This document shows, in pieces, positions 1 to 6,312 of a DNA stretch of 34,440 bases (position 1 is its first letter; each line of letters begins with the position of its first letter). This DNA comes from Clostridia bacterium. Lineage in GTDB: Bacteria > Bacillota > Clostridia > Oscillospirales > Acutalibacteraceae. A program made the position numbers and the translations under genes. The notes beneath the pieces are model-generated. The model did not search any database and was not told the DNA's origin. It saw only the letters and a program-made list of their open reading frames with translations. The stretch lies in contig JAFSPP010000030.1 of the NCBI GenBank assembly GCA_017451425.1, positions 1 to 34,440 of the forward strand, in the 5' to 3' direction.

Positions 1-420
1 ATAAACTATCTTTATGCGGCGAGAAAACTGGGATTCATCGAAGGCAGGCTTTCAAAAGCGGCCGTTATCATAGGCTCGCTCGGATGCGCCGCAATCTACG
101 TCACAATCAACGTGCCCTCGGCAGGTCTTGACCTCATTCCCGACTCGGCACGCTGCCTTGCCCACTGGAGCGGCGCCCTCATCTTCGCCTTCTTTGAAGT
201 CGCGATGCTCGCCTTCCTGCTTTTTCACTATATGCGCAAGGGCGACAAGCGCTTCAGGCTGACCTTCATCATCTTCATTGCGACGATGGCGGTCATGGCA
301 GTGCTCCTTGTCGCAATCGGCAAGAGCGCCCTCATCGAAAACCTTCCTGTCTGGGTAGCATACATCATCCTGTTCCTGCTCAACTTCACCAAGGTCTTCG
401 ATAAAAAGACAGCTGAATAA
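1..420 (+). CDS. Multi-pass membrane protein, 3' end only
   Basis: The reading frame is open from the first base of the window to a TAA at 418-420, so the true start lies upstream. A GTG at 112 is in frame but is not a convincing start, because the frame continues upstream with hydrophobic sequence. About 139 residues are visible, with four hydrophobic stretches (roughly residues 20-37, 55-78, 85-108 and 115-132 of the visible part), then a short charged tail. I do not recognise the family with confidence. The spacing of helices loosely recalls DUF998-like integral membrane proteins, but this is a guess. A terminator follows directly. Confidence 0.6.
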   Translation: MNYLYAARKLGFIEGRLSKAAVIIGSLGCAAIYVTINVPSAGLDLIPDSARCLAHWSGALIFAFFEVAMLAFLLFHYMRKGDKRFRLTFIIFIATMAVMAVLLVAIGKSALIENLPVWVAYIILFLLNFTKVFDKKTAE

Positions 421-424
421 ACAA

Positions 425-457
425 AGCCCCGAGTTGAACTCGGGACTCTTTTTTTAT
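425..457. terminator. Bidirectional intrinsic terminator
   Basis: A 6-bp GC-rich stem (CCCGAG 428-433 with CTCGGG 439-444, loop TTGAA) is followed by a run of T on the plus strand and flanked by A-rich sequence on the other side. It sits between two convergent genes and can serve both. Confidence 0.8.
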
Positions 458-1671
458 TTCTGATGGTAATCACTGAGGAAGTCCGCCAGTTTGTCCGTCG
501 ACTCCTTGAGAATCGAGAGACGCGGAAGGTAGACTATGCGGAAGTGGTCGGGCTCGTGCCAGTTGAAGCCGCTTCCGGGGACGAGGAGCACGCGTTTCTC
601 TTTGAGGAAGTCAAGTGCGAACCTGTTGTCGTCCTTTATGTTGAACATCTTGGTGTCTATCTTCGGGAAGATGTAAAAGGCGGCTTTCGGCTTCACTGCG
701 GAGAGACCGGGTATGTCGTTTATGGCCTCGTAGATGAAGTTGCGCTGTTCATAGACACGGCCGCCGGGTACGATGTACTCGTTTACGCTCTGGTAGCCGC
801 CGAGCGCCGTCTGAATGATTGACTGACCCGGTACGTTTGAGCAGAGGCGCATGTTTGAGAGCATGTTTATGCCTTCAATATAGTCTTTTGCGACACTCTT
901 GTTGCCCGAGAGAATCATCCAGCCTACTCTGAAGCCGCAGACCATGTGTGACTTTGAAAGTCCGCTGAAGGTGACGCAGAAAAGGTCGGGGCAGAGTGAA
1001 GCAATCGAGATATGCTTGTAGCCGTCCATGACAAGGCGGTCATAAATCTCATCCGAGAAGATGATGAGTTCATGCTCTCTCGCAATCTTTACGATCTCCT
1101 CAAGGAGCTCCTGTGAGTAGAGGGCGCCTGTCGGGTTGTTCGGGTTGATTATGACTATTGCCTTTGTCTTGTCGGTTATCTTCTTCTTTATGTCCTCAAG
1201 GTCGGGATACCAGTCTGAACTCTCGTCACAGATGTAGTGCACGGCCTTGCCGCCGGCGAGGTTCGCGCAGGCGGTCCATAAGGGATAGTCGGGCGACGGA
1301 ATGAGTATTTCGTCGCCGGTATTTAAAAGCGCGTGCAGGGACAGCTGTATGAGCTCTGAGGCACCGTTTCCGGTGTAGACATCCTTCATTGTGACATTGG
1401 GTATGCCCTTAAGCTGGGCATACTGCATTACGGCCTTGCGCGCGGCAAAGATTCCTCTTGAGTCAGAATAGCCCTGCGAGCCGGCAATGGAGTCACGCAT
1501 GTCAATGATGACCTCATCCGGCGCGGAGAAACCGAAGGCAGCGGGGTTACCTATGTTGAGCTTTAAAACCTTTATACCCTCTTCCTCCATACGGTTGGCC
1601 TCGTCAACGACGGGACCTCTTACATCGTACAGGACGTTATCCAGTTTTGATGACTTTGAAAATGTACGCAT
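454..1671 (-). CDS. alaA: Glutamate-pyruvate aminotransferase AlaA
   Basis: This is a 405-residue class I/II PLP aminotransferase, the same length as Escherichia coli AlaA and very similar along its whole length (for example KLNIGNPAAFGF near 37-48, QTALGGYQS, YEQRN, and the DYHQK C-terminus). By family knowledge it makes alanine from pyruvate with glutamate as donor, in the cytosol. Catalytic features are visible: PLP lysine K240 in SGLSK, the NPNNPTG loop at 176-182, D207 and Y210 under the cofactor ring, and R248 plus the late arginines for substrate carboxylates. The ATG at 1671 is preceded by GAGG at 1676-1680. It is a single-gene unit between a terminator and its own promoter. Identity is confident; the exact amino acid preference is inferred from homology. 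Confidence 0.93.
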   Translation of the reverse strand: MRTFSKSSKLDNVLYDVRGPVVDEANRMEEEGIKVLKLNIGNPAAFGFSAPDEVIIDMRDSIAGSQGYSDSRGIFAARKAVMQYAQLKGIPNVTMKDVYTGNGASELIQLSLHALLNTGDEILIPSPDYPLWTACANLAGGKAVHYICDESSDWYPDLEDIKKKITDKTKAIVIINPNNPTGALYSQELLEEIVKIAREHELIIFSDEIYDRLVMDGYKHISIASLCPDLFCVTFSGLSKSHMVCGFRVGWMILSGNKSVAKDYIEGINMLSNMRLCSNVPGQSIIQTALGGYQSVNEYIVPGGRVYEQRNFIYEAINDIPGLSAVKPKAAFYIFPKIDTKMFNIKDDNRFALDFLKEKRVLLVPGSGFNWHEPDHFRIVYLPRLSILKESTDKLADFLSDYHQK

Positions 1672-1703
1672 ATTTTCCTCTGTTTATATATTGATTAGGG
1701 TAT

Positions 1704-1733
1704 ATGATACCACTAATATATCTGCAATTTCAA
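1704..1733 (-). promoter_or_regulatory. Candidate sigma-70 promoter of alaA
   Basis: On the minus strand TTGAAA (1733-1728) and TATCAT (1709-1704) are separated by 18 bp, about 35 nt ahead of the alaA ATG. The match is fair, not consensus. Confidence 0.4.
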
Positions 1734-1750
1734 TTGCCAATTTAAAAGAA

Positions 1751-1775
1751 CCCCGGGCGGTGGGCCCGGGGCTTT
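1751..1775. terminator. Orphan GC-rich hairpin, near copy of the one at 2475-2499
   Basis: An 8-bp perfect stem (CCCCGGGC 1751-1758 with GCCCGGGG 1764-1771, loop GGTGG) is followed by CTTTAATTT. It looks like an intrinsic terminator, but no plus-strand gene ends here and the minus-strand gene to the left begins rather than ends. It matches the hairpin at 2475-2499 in 24 of 25 bases, so it may be a duplicated terminator flanking the toxin-antitoxin module. Confidence 0.6.
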
Positions 1776-1778
1776 AAT

Positions 1779-1800
1779 TTGTTGCTACATTGTTGCTACA
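1779..1800. repeat. Perfect 11-bp tandem repeat (TTGTTGCTACA x2)
   Basis: Two head-to-tail copies occupy 1779-1789 and 1790-1800. They end five bases before the -35 box of the toxin-antitoxin promoter. Possible roles are an operator for the antitoxin or a scar of integration; the sequence alone does not decide. Confidence 0.7.
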
Positions 1801-1805
1801 AATCA

Positions 1806-1834
1806 TTGACCTGAACCTTTGATAATAGTATAAT
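1806..1834 (+). promoter_or_regulatory. Sigma-70 promoter of the toxin-antitoxin operon
   Basis: TTGACC (1806-1811) and TATAAT (1829-1834) are separated by 17 bp. The -10 box overlaps an upstream in-frame ATG at 1833, so translation cannot start there. This supports the ATG at 1860 as the antitoxin start. Confidence 0.8.
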
Positions 1835-1859
1835 GTCATTAAAGATTGGGGGTATAATC

Positions 1860-2162
1860 ATGGGAAAGGCAGAGTCTACGAAATCGGATATGTTCCGTTT
1901 CAGGATTAATCCTGAAGTGCGTAAAGAGGTTGAAAGTGTTTATGAAAAAACCGGGCTTACGTTAACCCAGGCCATAAACATTTTTATCCGACAATCAATC
2001 AATGCCGGAGGCTTGCCCTTCCAGGCAACGGAGGATAATGCGGAAATGATTAAAGCAAAATCAATTGAGCGGCTTGTAAAGGAACTTGAGTACGGCGAGA
2101 ACTCAGGCGAACTTGTAAGCGAGGAAGATGTTTACAAGAGACTTGGAGTAGATATGGCATGA
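1860..2162 (+). CDS. RelB/DinJ-family antitoxin
   Basis: This 100-residue protein has the pattern of the RelB/DinJ antitoxin family: an N-terminal ribbon-helix-helix DNA-binding half (FRFRINPEVRKEVESVYEKT, then LTLTQAINIFIRQS and the conserved GGLPF near residue 50) and an acidic C-terminal half that would wrap the toxin. The start at 1860 is chosen because GGGGG at 1848-1852 is well spaced and an earlier in-frame ATG lies inside the -10 box. By family knowledge it neutralises its partner and represses its own promoter. Its stop overlaps the toxin start by four bases (ATGA), a coupling typical of these modules. The module stands alone and has the look of an acquired cassette. Confidence 0.85.
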   Translation: MGKAESTKSDMFRFRINPEVRKEVESVYEKTGLTLTQAINIFIRQSINAGGLPFQATEDNAEMIKAKSIERLVKELEYGENSGELVSEEDVYKRLGVDMA

Positions 2163-2464
2163 GAATAATGTATACCCCCGCGTCAATCGAAGACATCGAA
2201 TCCATCGCAAATTACATCAAAGATAAACTGAAAAGTCCGACTGCCGCAACAACTTTTAAAACACGCATCGTTCGAGCAGTTTCGCTTCTGAAAGATTCAC
2301 CTAATATGGGTGTTAAACTCTCGGAGAAGACAGATGCCGTAAAAAAAGATTATCGGTTTATTATCGTAAACAACTATTTGATTTTTTACCGTATTGAAGG
2401 CGATGTAATAGTTATTGTCAGAATACTTGACGGGAGAACGGATTATCTCAGATTCCTTACCTGA
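2159..2464 (+). CDS. RelE/ParE-superfamily toxin
   Basis: This 101-residue protein matches the RelE/ParE fold pattern: YTPASIEDIESIANYIKD at the start, a central helical stretch ending in SLLKDSPNMG, and the strand YRFIIVNNYLIFYRIEGD followed by VIVRILDGRTDYLRFL. The RILDGRTDY C-terminal block is common in this superfamily (plasmid stabilization type). It overlaps the antitoxin by ATGA. Members either cleave mRNA on the ribosome (RelE/YafQ type) or poison gyrase (ParE type); the sequence does not settle which. The RelB/DinJ partner favours the ribonuclease type, but that is inference. Confidence 0.85.
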   Translation: MRIMYTPASIEDIESIANYIKDKLKSPTAATTFKTRIVRAVSLLKDSPNMGVKLSEKTDAVKKDYRFIIVNNYLIFYRIEGDVIVIVRILDGRTDYLRFLT

Positions 2465-2469
2465 ACAAA

Positions 2470-2510
2470 AAAGGCCCCGGGCGGTGAGCCCGGGGCTTTG
2501 TTTTATTTTG
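2470..2510. terminator. Bidirectional terminator between toxin and Rrf2 gene
   Basis: A 9-bp stem (GCCCCGGGC 2474-2482, loop GGTGA, GCCCGGGGC 2488-2496) is flanked by an A run on the left and TTTGTTTTATTTT on the right. It ends the toxin mRNA on the plus strand and the regulator mRNA on the minus strand. Confidence 0.85.
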
Positions 2511-2904
2511 CGGCTAAATCGCACAGGGTTTTGCTGTAGAAGAAGTCGCGGACCATTTTGTCGTATTCTTCCCACATGGGGAGGGTCCGGCACGATTTGC
2601 GGCGCGGGCAGGTGTTTGTGCCCTCGGCGAGGCAGGCGACGGAGGAGAGAGTGCCCTCCATGAGCTCGAGTATTTCGCCGACAGTGTACTCCTCCGGCTT
2701 TCTGACGAGCTTGTAGCCACCGCCCTTGCCGCTCGCTCCTACAAGGAGCCCGCCGGCAACCATGTCCTTGACTATTATTTCGAGGTATTTCTTGGAGATT
2801 TCCTGTCTCTCCGCTATGTCTTTTAAGGGTACGAAGTTTCCGTCTGCGTGCTCCGCGAGGTCAAGCATGACGCGGAGGGCATAACGGCCTTTTGTCGTAA
2901 TCAC
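2503..2904 (-). CDS. iscR: Rrf2-family [Fe-S] cluster sensing repressor (IscR-like)
   Basis: This is a 133-residue Rrf2 regulator. The N-terminal winged helix (TTKGRYALRVMLDLAEH; recognition-helix region ISKKYLEIIVKDMVAGGLL; wing GKGGGYKL) is complete. Three cysteines, C91, C99 and C105 (C-x7-C-x5-C), occupy the region where IscR binds a [2Fe-2S] cluster, so it is probably an Fe-S sensor and not the cysteine-free CymR type. Start is GTG at 2904. It is divergent from nifS-iscU, and an 18-bp sequence shared by the nifS and metY promoters, with a weaker copy on its own promoter, is the likely operator. I infer that it adjusts sulfur assimilation and Fe-S assembly together. The ligand assignment is inference from the cysteines. 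Confidence 0.88.
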   Translation of the reverse strand: MITTKGRYALRVMLDLAEHADGNFVPLKDIAERQEISKKYLEIIVKDMVAGGLLVGASGKGGGYKLVRKPEEYTVGEILELMEGTLSSVACLAEGTNTCPRRKSCRTLPMWEEYDKMVRDFFYSKTLCDLAAK

Positions 2905-2932
2905 GGTATTTCACGCCTTTCTGAAAGATTAT

Positions 2933-2965
2933 ACCTATTATACCGCAAGGTTGATGGGCAATCAA
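2933..2965 (-). promoter_or_regulatory. Promoter of the Rrf2 gene with a degenerate operator
   Basis: On the minus strand TTGATT (2965-2960) and TATAAT (2942-2937) are 17 bp apart. The plus-strand sequence 2933-2950 keeps the ends of the nifS/metY operator (ACCTATT, eight bases, AGG), overlapping this -10 box. This suggests autoregulation. Confidence 0.6.
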
Positions 2966-2974
2966 GTGTTATTT

Positions 2975-3008
2975 ACCTATTGACATAGTAGGCAAAAGGG
3001 TATAAAAT
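2975..3008 (+). promoter_or_regulatory. nifS-iscU promoter with Rrf2 operator
   Basis: TTGACA (2980-2985) and TAAAAT (3003-3008) are 17 bp apart. The -35 box lies inside the imperfect palindrome ACCTATTGACATAGTAGG (2975-2992), which recurs letter for letter at 4685-4702. A repressor bound here would block RNA polymerase directly. Confidence 0.8.
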
Positions 3009-3039
3009 CAAACTCAACACAGGAAAAAGGAGTACTCAC

Positions 3040-4224
3040 ATGATATATGCTGATAACGCCGCAACCACAAAGATGAGCGAAGCGGCAATAAACAGAATGG
3101 TCGAAGTTGCGAAAGAGAACTACGGCAACCCCTCAAGCCTCTATGTCTTCGGACAGAAGGCAAAGGAGATTCTTGAACAGGCGAGAGCGGATGTTGCCGG
3201 TATTATAAATGCTGCCCCCAGGGAGATTATTTTCACCTCCGGCGGCAGCGAGGCCGATAACCAGGCCATACTCTCCGCGGCGGAGATCGGTAAGAAGAAG
3301 GGTAAGATGCATATCATTTCTTCCGCGTTTGAGCATCACGCAGTGCTTCATACTCTTGAAAAACTTAAGAAGAGCGGCTTTGAGATTACCCTCGTTGATG
3401 TCCATGAGGACGGCATTGTCAGACCCGGGGAGGTTGAGGCCGCAATCAGGGAGGACACCTGTCTTGTAACCATAATGTATGCAAACAATGAGATAGGTAC
3501 CATCCAGCCGATTAAGGAGATAGGTGCTGTCTGCAGAAAGCACGGCGTGCTCTTCCACACGGATGCGGTTCAGGCAATAGCTCACCTCCATATTGATGTA
3601 GAAGACCAGAACATCGATATGCTCTCTGCTTCAGCTCACAAGTTCCACGGCCCCAAGGGTGTCGGTTTCCTCTATGTGAAGAAAGGTATCCTGCTCACAA
3701 ACCTCATTGAGGGCGGAGCGCAGGAGCGCGGAAAGCGCGCGGGTACGGAGAACGTACCGGGCATTGCCGCCATGGCGACTGCGCTTTGCGACGCTTATAA
3801 AGATCTTGACGCAAGGAATGCGTCAATTCAGAAAAAGAGAGACCGCCTCATTGAAGGTCTCGGTAAGATAGAACATTCAGCCTTAAACGGCGATGCGACC
3901 TGCAGGCTGCCGGGCAATGTAAACTACTGCTTTGAGGGCATTGAGGGCGAATCACTTCTCCTTCTCCTTGATGACAAGGGCATTGCCGCCTCATCGGGAA
4001 GCGCCTGTACTTCAGGTTCACTTGACCCAAGCCATGTACTTCTTGCCATAGGCAGAGTTCATGATGTCGCCCACGGTTCACTCCGTCTTTCAATCGACGA
4101 GAGCATAACCGATGAGGATGTCGAGTATATGATTACCGCGACAAAGGATGTCGTTGAGTACCTCAGAGGCTTCTCTCCGGTATGGCGTGATCTCGTCGCA
4201 GGCAAGAAACAGTTTATTTTATAA
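3040..4224 (+). CDS. nifS: Cysteine desulfurase, NifS/IscS type
   Basis: This 394-residue PLP enzyme takes sulfur from cysteine and holds it as a persulfide for Fe-S cluster assembly. Visible signatures are YADNAATT at 3-10, H100 that stacks on PLP, D175, the PLP lysine K201 in SASAHKFHGPKG, RAGTEN near 233-238, and the persulfide cysteine C323 in the mobile SSGSACTSG loop of group I desulfurases. AAAGGAG at 3026-3032 fixes the ATG at 3040. It is followed after 13 bases by iscU, its natural acceptor, and is transcribed away from the Rrf2 regulator. No ferredoxin or HscAB genes accompany it, giving the minimal nifS-iscU pair common in clostridia. Confidence 0.95.
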   Translation: MIYADNAATTKMSEAAINRMVEVAKENYGNPSSLYVFGQKAKEILEQARADVAGIINAAPREIIFTSGGSEADNQAILSAAEIGKKKGKMHIISSAFEHHAVLHTLEKLKKSGFEITLVDVHEDGIVRPGEVEAAIREDTCLVTIMYANNEIGTIQPIKEIGAVCRKHGVLFHTDAVQAIAHLHIDVEDQNIDMLSASAHKFHGPKGVGFLYVKKGILLTNLIEGGAQERGKRAGTENVPGIAAMATALCDAYKDLDARNASIQKKRDRLIEGLGKIEHSALNGDATCRLPGNVNYCFEGIEGESLLLLLDDKGIAASSGSACTSGSLDPSHVLLAIGRVHDVAHGSLRLSIDESITDEDVEYMITATKDVVEYLRGFSPVWRDLVAGKKQFIL

Positions 4225-4237
4225 TCGGAGGTAAATT

Positions 4238-4669
4238 ATGGCTTTATACAGTGAAAAAGTAATGGATCATTTCCGTAACCCGCGCAATGTTGGTGTTATT
4301 GAGAATGCTGACGCAGTAGGCGAGGTAGGCAACGCCAAGTGCGGCGATATCATGACAATGTATTTAAAGATCGACAATGATGTTATCTCCGACGTAAAGT
4401 TTGAGACATTCGGCTGCGGCAGCGCAATCGCCTCATCATCCATGGCGACCGAACTCATTAAAGGCAAGCCCATAGCAGAGGCGCTTGAGCTCACGAATAA
4501 GGCGGTTGCTGAGGCTCTTGACGGACTTCCGGCATACAAGATGCACTGCTCGGTGCTCGCCGAAGGTGCCATAAAAGCCGCTATCAAGGACTATTATGAC
4601 AAGAACGGGATTGCCTATGACGCGAAGCAGTTCGCCGAAGGCCCCGAGTGCGCGCACTGCTGTGAATAA
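4238..4669 (+). CDS. iscU: Fe-S cluster assembly scaffold IscU/NifU N-domain
   Basis: This 143-residue scaffold receives persulfide sulfur from the desulfurase and builds transient [2Fe-2S] clusters. The three ligand cysteines are present: C35 in NAKCGD, C60 in FGCGSAIASSS, and C104 in KMHCSVLAEGAIKAAI, with D37 that tunes cluster release. The usual LPPVK chaperone motif is replaced by LPAYK, as in other clostridial members that lack HscA. An extra C-terminal cysteine group (C138, C141, C142 in ECAHCC) lies outside the core and may add a metal site. GGAGG precedes the ATG by a normal distance. Co-transcribed with nifS. Confidence 0.94.
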   Translation: MALYSEKVMDHFRNPRNVGVIENADAVGEVGNAKCGDIMTMYLKIDNDVISDVKFETFGCGSAIASSSMATELIKGKPIAEALELTNKAVAEALDGLPAYKMHCSVLAEGAIKAAIKDYYDKNGIAYDAKQFAEGPECAHCCE

Positions 4670-4684
4670 AAATTTTTTGATAAA

Positions 4685-4718
4685 ACCTATTGACATAGTA
4701 GGTAAATGATGCTATAGT
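4685..4718 (+). promoter_or_regulatory. metY operon promoter with Rrf2 operator
   Basis: TTGACA (4690-4695) and TATAGT (4713-4718) are 17 bp apart. The -35 sits in ACCTATTGACATAGTAGG (4685-4702), identical to the nifS operator over 18 bp. This ties the cysteine/methionine operon to the same repressor. Confidence 0.8.
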
Positions 4719-4747
4719 TTTCGCATCAGGAAAAAGGAGACGGACAA

Positions 4748-4858
4748 ATGTTAAACTTCAGGAATGAAAAGTTTAATACCTGGTATATGTGTCGAATGCT
4801 TATCTCCCGGGCCCCCAAAACGGCTTTGGTGACAGGCACGATGCCGTCACGTCTTTAA
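4748..4858 (+). CDS. 36-codon leader peptide ahead of metY
   Basis: An ATG at 4748 is preceded by AAAAAGGAG (about 4731-4739) at good spacing, and the frame runs 36 codons to TAA at 4856-4858, well before metY. The peptide contains the block WYMCRM at residues 12-17, where one Cys codon is flanked by Met codons next to an infrequently used CGA arginine codon, and RAPKTALVTGTMPSRL at the end. It has no membrane span and no resemblance to an enzyme. Its position between an Rrf2-controlled promoter and a Cys/Met operon, and its overlap with pairing segments of the leader RNA, suggest a regulatory leader peptide. A standard gene caller would probably miss it because of its length. Confidence 0.65.
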   Translation: MLNFRNEKFNTWYMCRMLISRAPKTALVTGTMPSRL

Positions 4859-4931
4859 GACTATTATTACTATTGTTTTATAGTTTTTCTCATGCCGACA
4901 GCCCGGGAGCATAAAAGCCCTCGGGCTTTCG
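4804..4931 (+). promoter_or_regulatory. Putative transcription attenuator of the metY operon
   Basis: Segment A, CTCCCGGGC (4804-4812), lies inside the leader ORF and is perfectly complementary to segment C, GCCCGGGAG (4901-4909). Segment C can instead pair with segment D, CTCGGGC (4920-4926), over seven pairs including one G-U, just ahead of TTTCGTTT; that alternative resembles a weak terminator. Between A and C are two small hairpins (CCAAA/TTTGG from 4815; GTGACAGGC with GCCGTCAC, about 4829-4850). A ribosome finishing the leader ORF would cover A and free C for D. A ribosome stalled near the Cys codon at 4790-4792 could leave A:C to form. This is inference from pairing only. Confidence 0.5.
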
Positions 4932-4971
4932 TTTATGTAAAATCACTTAAAACAAAAAAGGAGTAATTAAA

Positions 4972-6255
4972 ATGAGTAACTATAAATTTGAAACCCTTCA
5001 GCTTCATGTAGGACAGGAACAGGCAGATCCGGCAACAGATGCCAGGGCAGTTCCCATCTATCAGACTACGGCATATGTTTTTCATAACAGCAAGCATGCC
5101 GCCGACCGTTTCGGTCTTGCCGACGCGGGAAACATATACGGCCGCCTTACAAACTCAACACAGGATGTGCTTGAGAAACGTCTGGCAGCTCTGGAGGGCG
5201 GAAGCGCCGCACTCGCAGTCGCCTCAGGTGCCGCTGCCATAACCTATGCCATACAGGCCCTTGCGGCGAACGGCGGCCATATTGTTTCCCAGAAGACAAT
5301 CTACGGCGGCACATACAACCTCTTTGAACACACATTCCCTCTTTACGGAATAAAGACATCATTTGTTGACATTCACAATCTCTCTGAAGTTGAGAGCGCA
5401 ATAGAGGCCGACACGAGAGCGATTTTTGTTGAAACACTCGGAAACCCCAACAGTGACATACCCGACATTGATGCTCTCGCAGAACTTGCCCACAGGCACG
5501 GAATCCCCCTTGTAGTGGACAACACTTTCGGCACTCCCTATCTCATCCGCCCCATAGAGCACGGTGCCGATGTCGTCGTACACTCCGCAACGAAGTTCAT
5601 CTGCGGACACGGCACATCGCTCGGCGGCATAATCGTCGAGGCGGGCAAATTCGACTGGAGTGCTTCGGGCAAGTATCCGAACATCGCGGCGCCCAACCCG
5701 AGTTATCACGGCGTTTCGTTCTACGACGTCGTAGGACCGGCAGCGTTTGTGACATATATCCGTGCCATCCTGCTTCGCGACACGGGCGCCGCAATCTCCC
5801 CCTTCAATGCGTTCATACTCCTGCAGGGAGTCGAGACGCTCTCGCTCCGCCTTGAGCGCCACGCCGAGAACACGAAGAAGGTAATCGAGTATCTCTCAAA
5901 CCATCCGCTGGTTTCAAAGGTCAATCATCCCTCACTGCCGGACCATCCGGATCACGCCCTCTATGAGAAGTACTTCCCGAACGGCGGTGGCTCAATCTTC
6001 ACCTTTGACATAAAGGGTGGACAGGATGAGGCATGGAAGTTCATTGACAACCTGCAGATCTTCTCACTCCTCGCAAACGTCGCGGACGTCAAGAGCCTTG
6101 TAATCCATCCGGCATCCACCACGCACTCACAGCTTACGGATGAGGAACTGGCTGAGTCAGGCATAAGCCGCAGCACAATCCGTCTTTCAATCGGCACGGA
6201 GCATATTGACGATATTATTGCTGATCTTGAAAACGGTTTCGCTGCATTAAAATAA
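4972..6255 (+). CDS. metY: O-acetylhomoserine sulfhydrylase MetY
   Basis: This 427-residue Cys/Met metabolism PLP enzyme has the length and signatures of O-acetylhomoserine aminocarboxypropyltransferase: ETLQLHVGQ at 7-15, YGRLTNPT-like segment YGRLTNST at 56-63 (Y56 and R58 bind the neighbouring subunit's PLP phosphate), Y111 stacking on PLP, D183, the PLP lysine K208 in HSATKF, and the long GHGTSLGGIIVEAGKFDW insertion that separates MetY from cystathionine synthases. It makes homocysteine from O-acetylhomoserine and sulfide. AAAAAGGAG sets the ATG. It is first in the metY-cysK-thiF-rhodanese-MOSC series downstream of the Rrf2 operator and the attenuator-like leader. Confidence 0.93.
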   Translation: MSNYKFETLQLHVGQEQADPATDARAVPIYQTTAYVFHNSKHAADRFGLADAGNIYGRLTNSTQDVLEKRLAALEGGSAALAVASGAAAITYAIQALAANGGHIVSQKTIYGGTYNLFEHTFPLYGIKTSFVDIHNLSEVESAIEADTRAIFVETLGNPNSDIPDIDALAELAHRHGIPLVVDNTFGTPYLIRPIEHGADVVVHSATKFICGHGTSLGGIIVEAGKFDWSASGKYPNIAAPNPSYHGVSFYDVVGPAAFVTYIRAILLRDTGAAISPFNAFILLQGVETLSLRLERHAENTKKVIEYLSNHPLVSKVNHPSLPDHPDHALYEKYFPNGGGSIFTFDIKGGQDEAWKFIDNLQIFSLLANVADVKSLVIHPASTTHSQLTDEELAESGISRSTIRLSIGTEHIDDIIADLENGFAALK

Positions 6256-6312
6256 GTTGATTATTTATCACAAATAACAGATAATTGATGTGTATAAAAA
6301 AGGAGAATCACT

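Noticed and set aside
463..822. Plus-strand open frame opposite alaA
   Set aside because: It is an antisense shadow of a clearly identified aminotransferase and has no motifs.
1833..1859. Upstream ATG at 1833 as antitoxin start
   Set aside because: It overlaps the TATAAT box, so it would not be in the mRNA; the ATG at 1860 has a good ribosome site.
4800..4931. Possible SAM (S-box) riboswitch or T-box ahead of metY
   Set aside because: The conserved S-box core and the T-box TGGNACCGCG-type sequence are absent; the paired segments fit a leader-peptide attenuator better.
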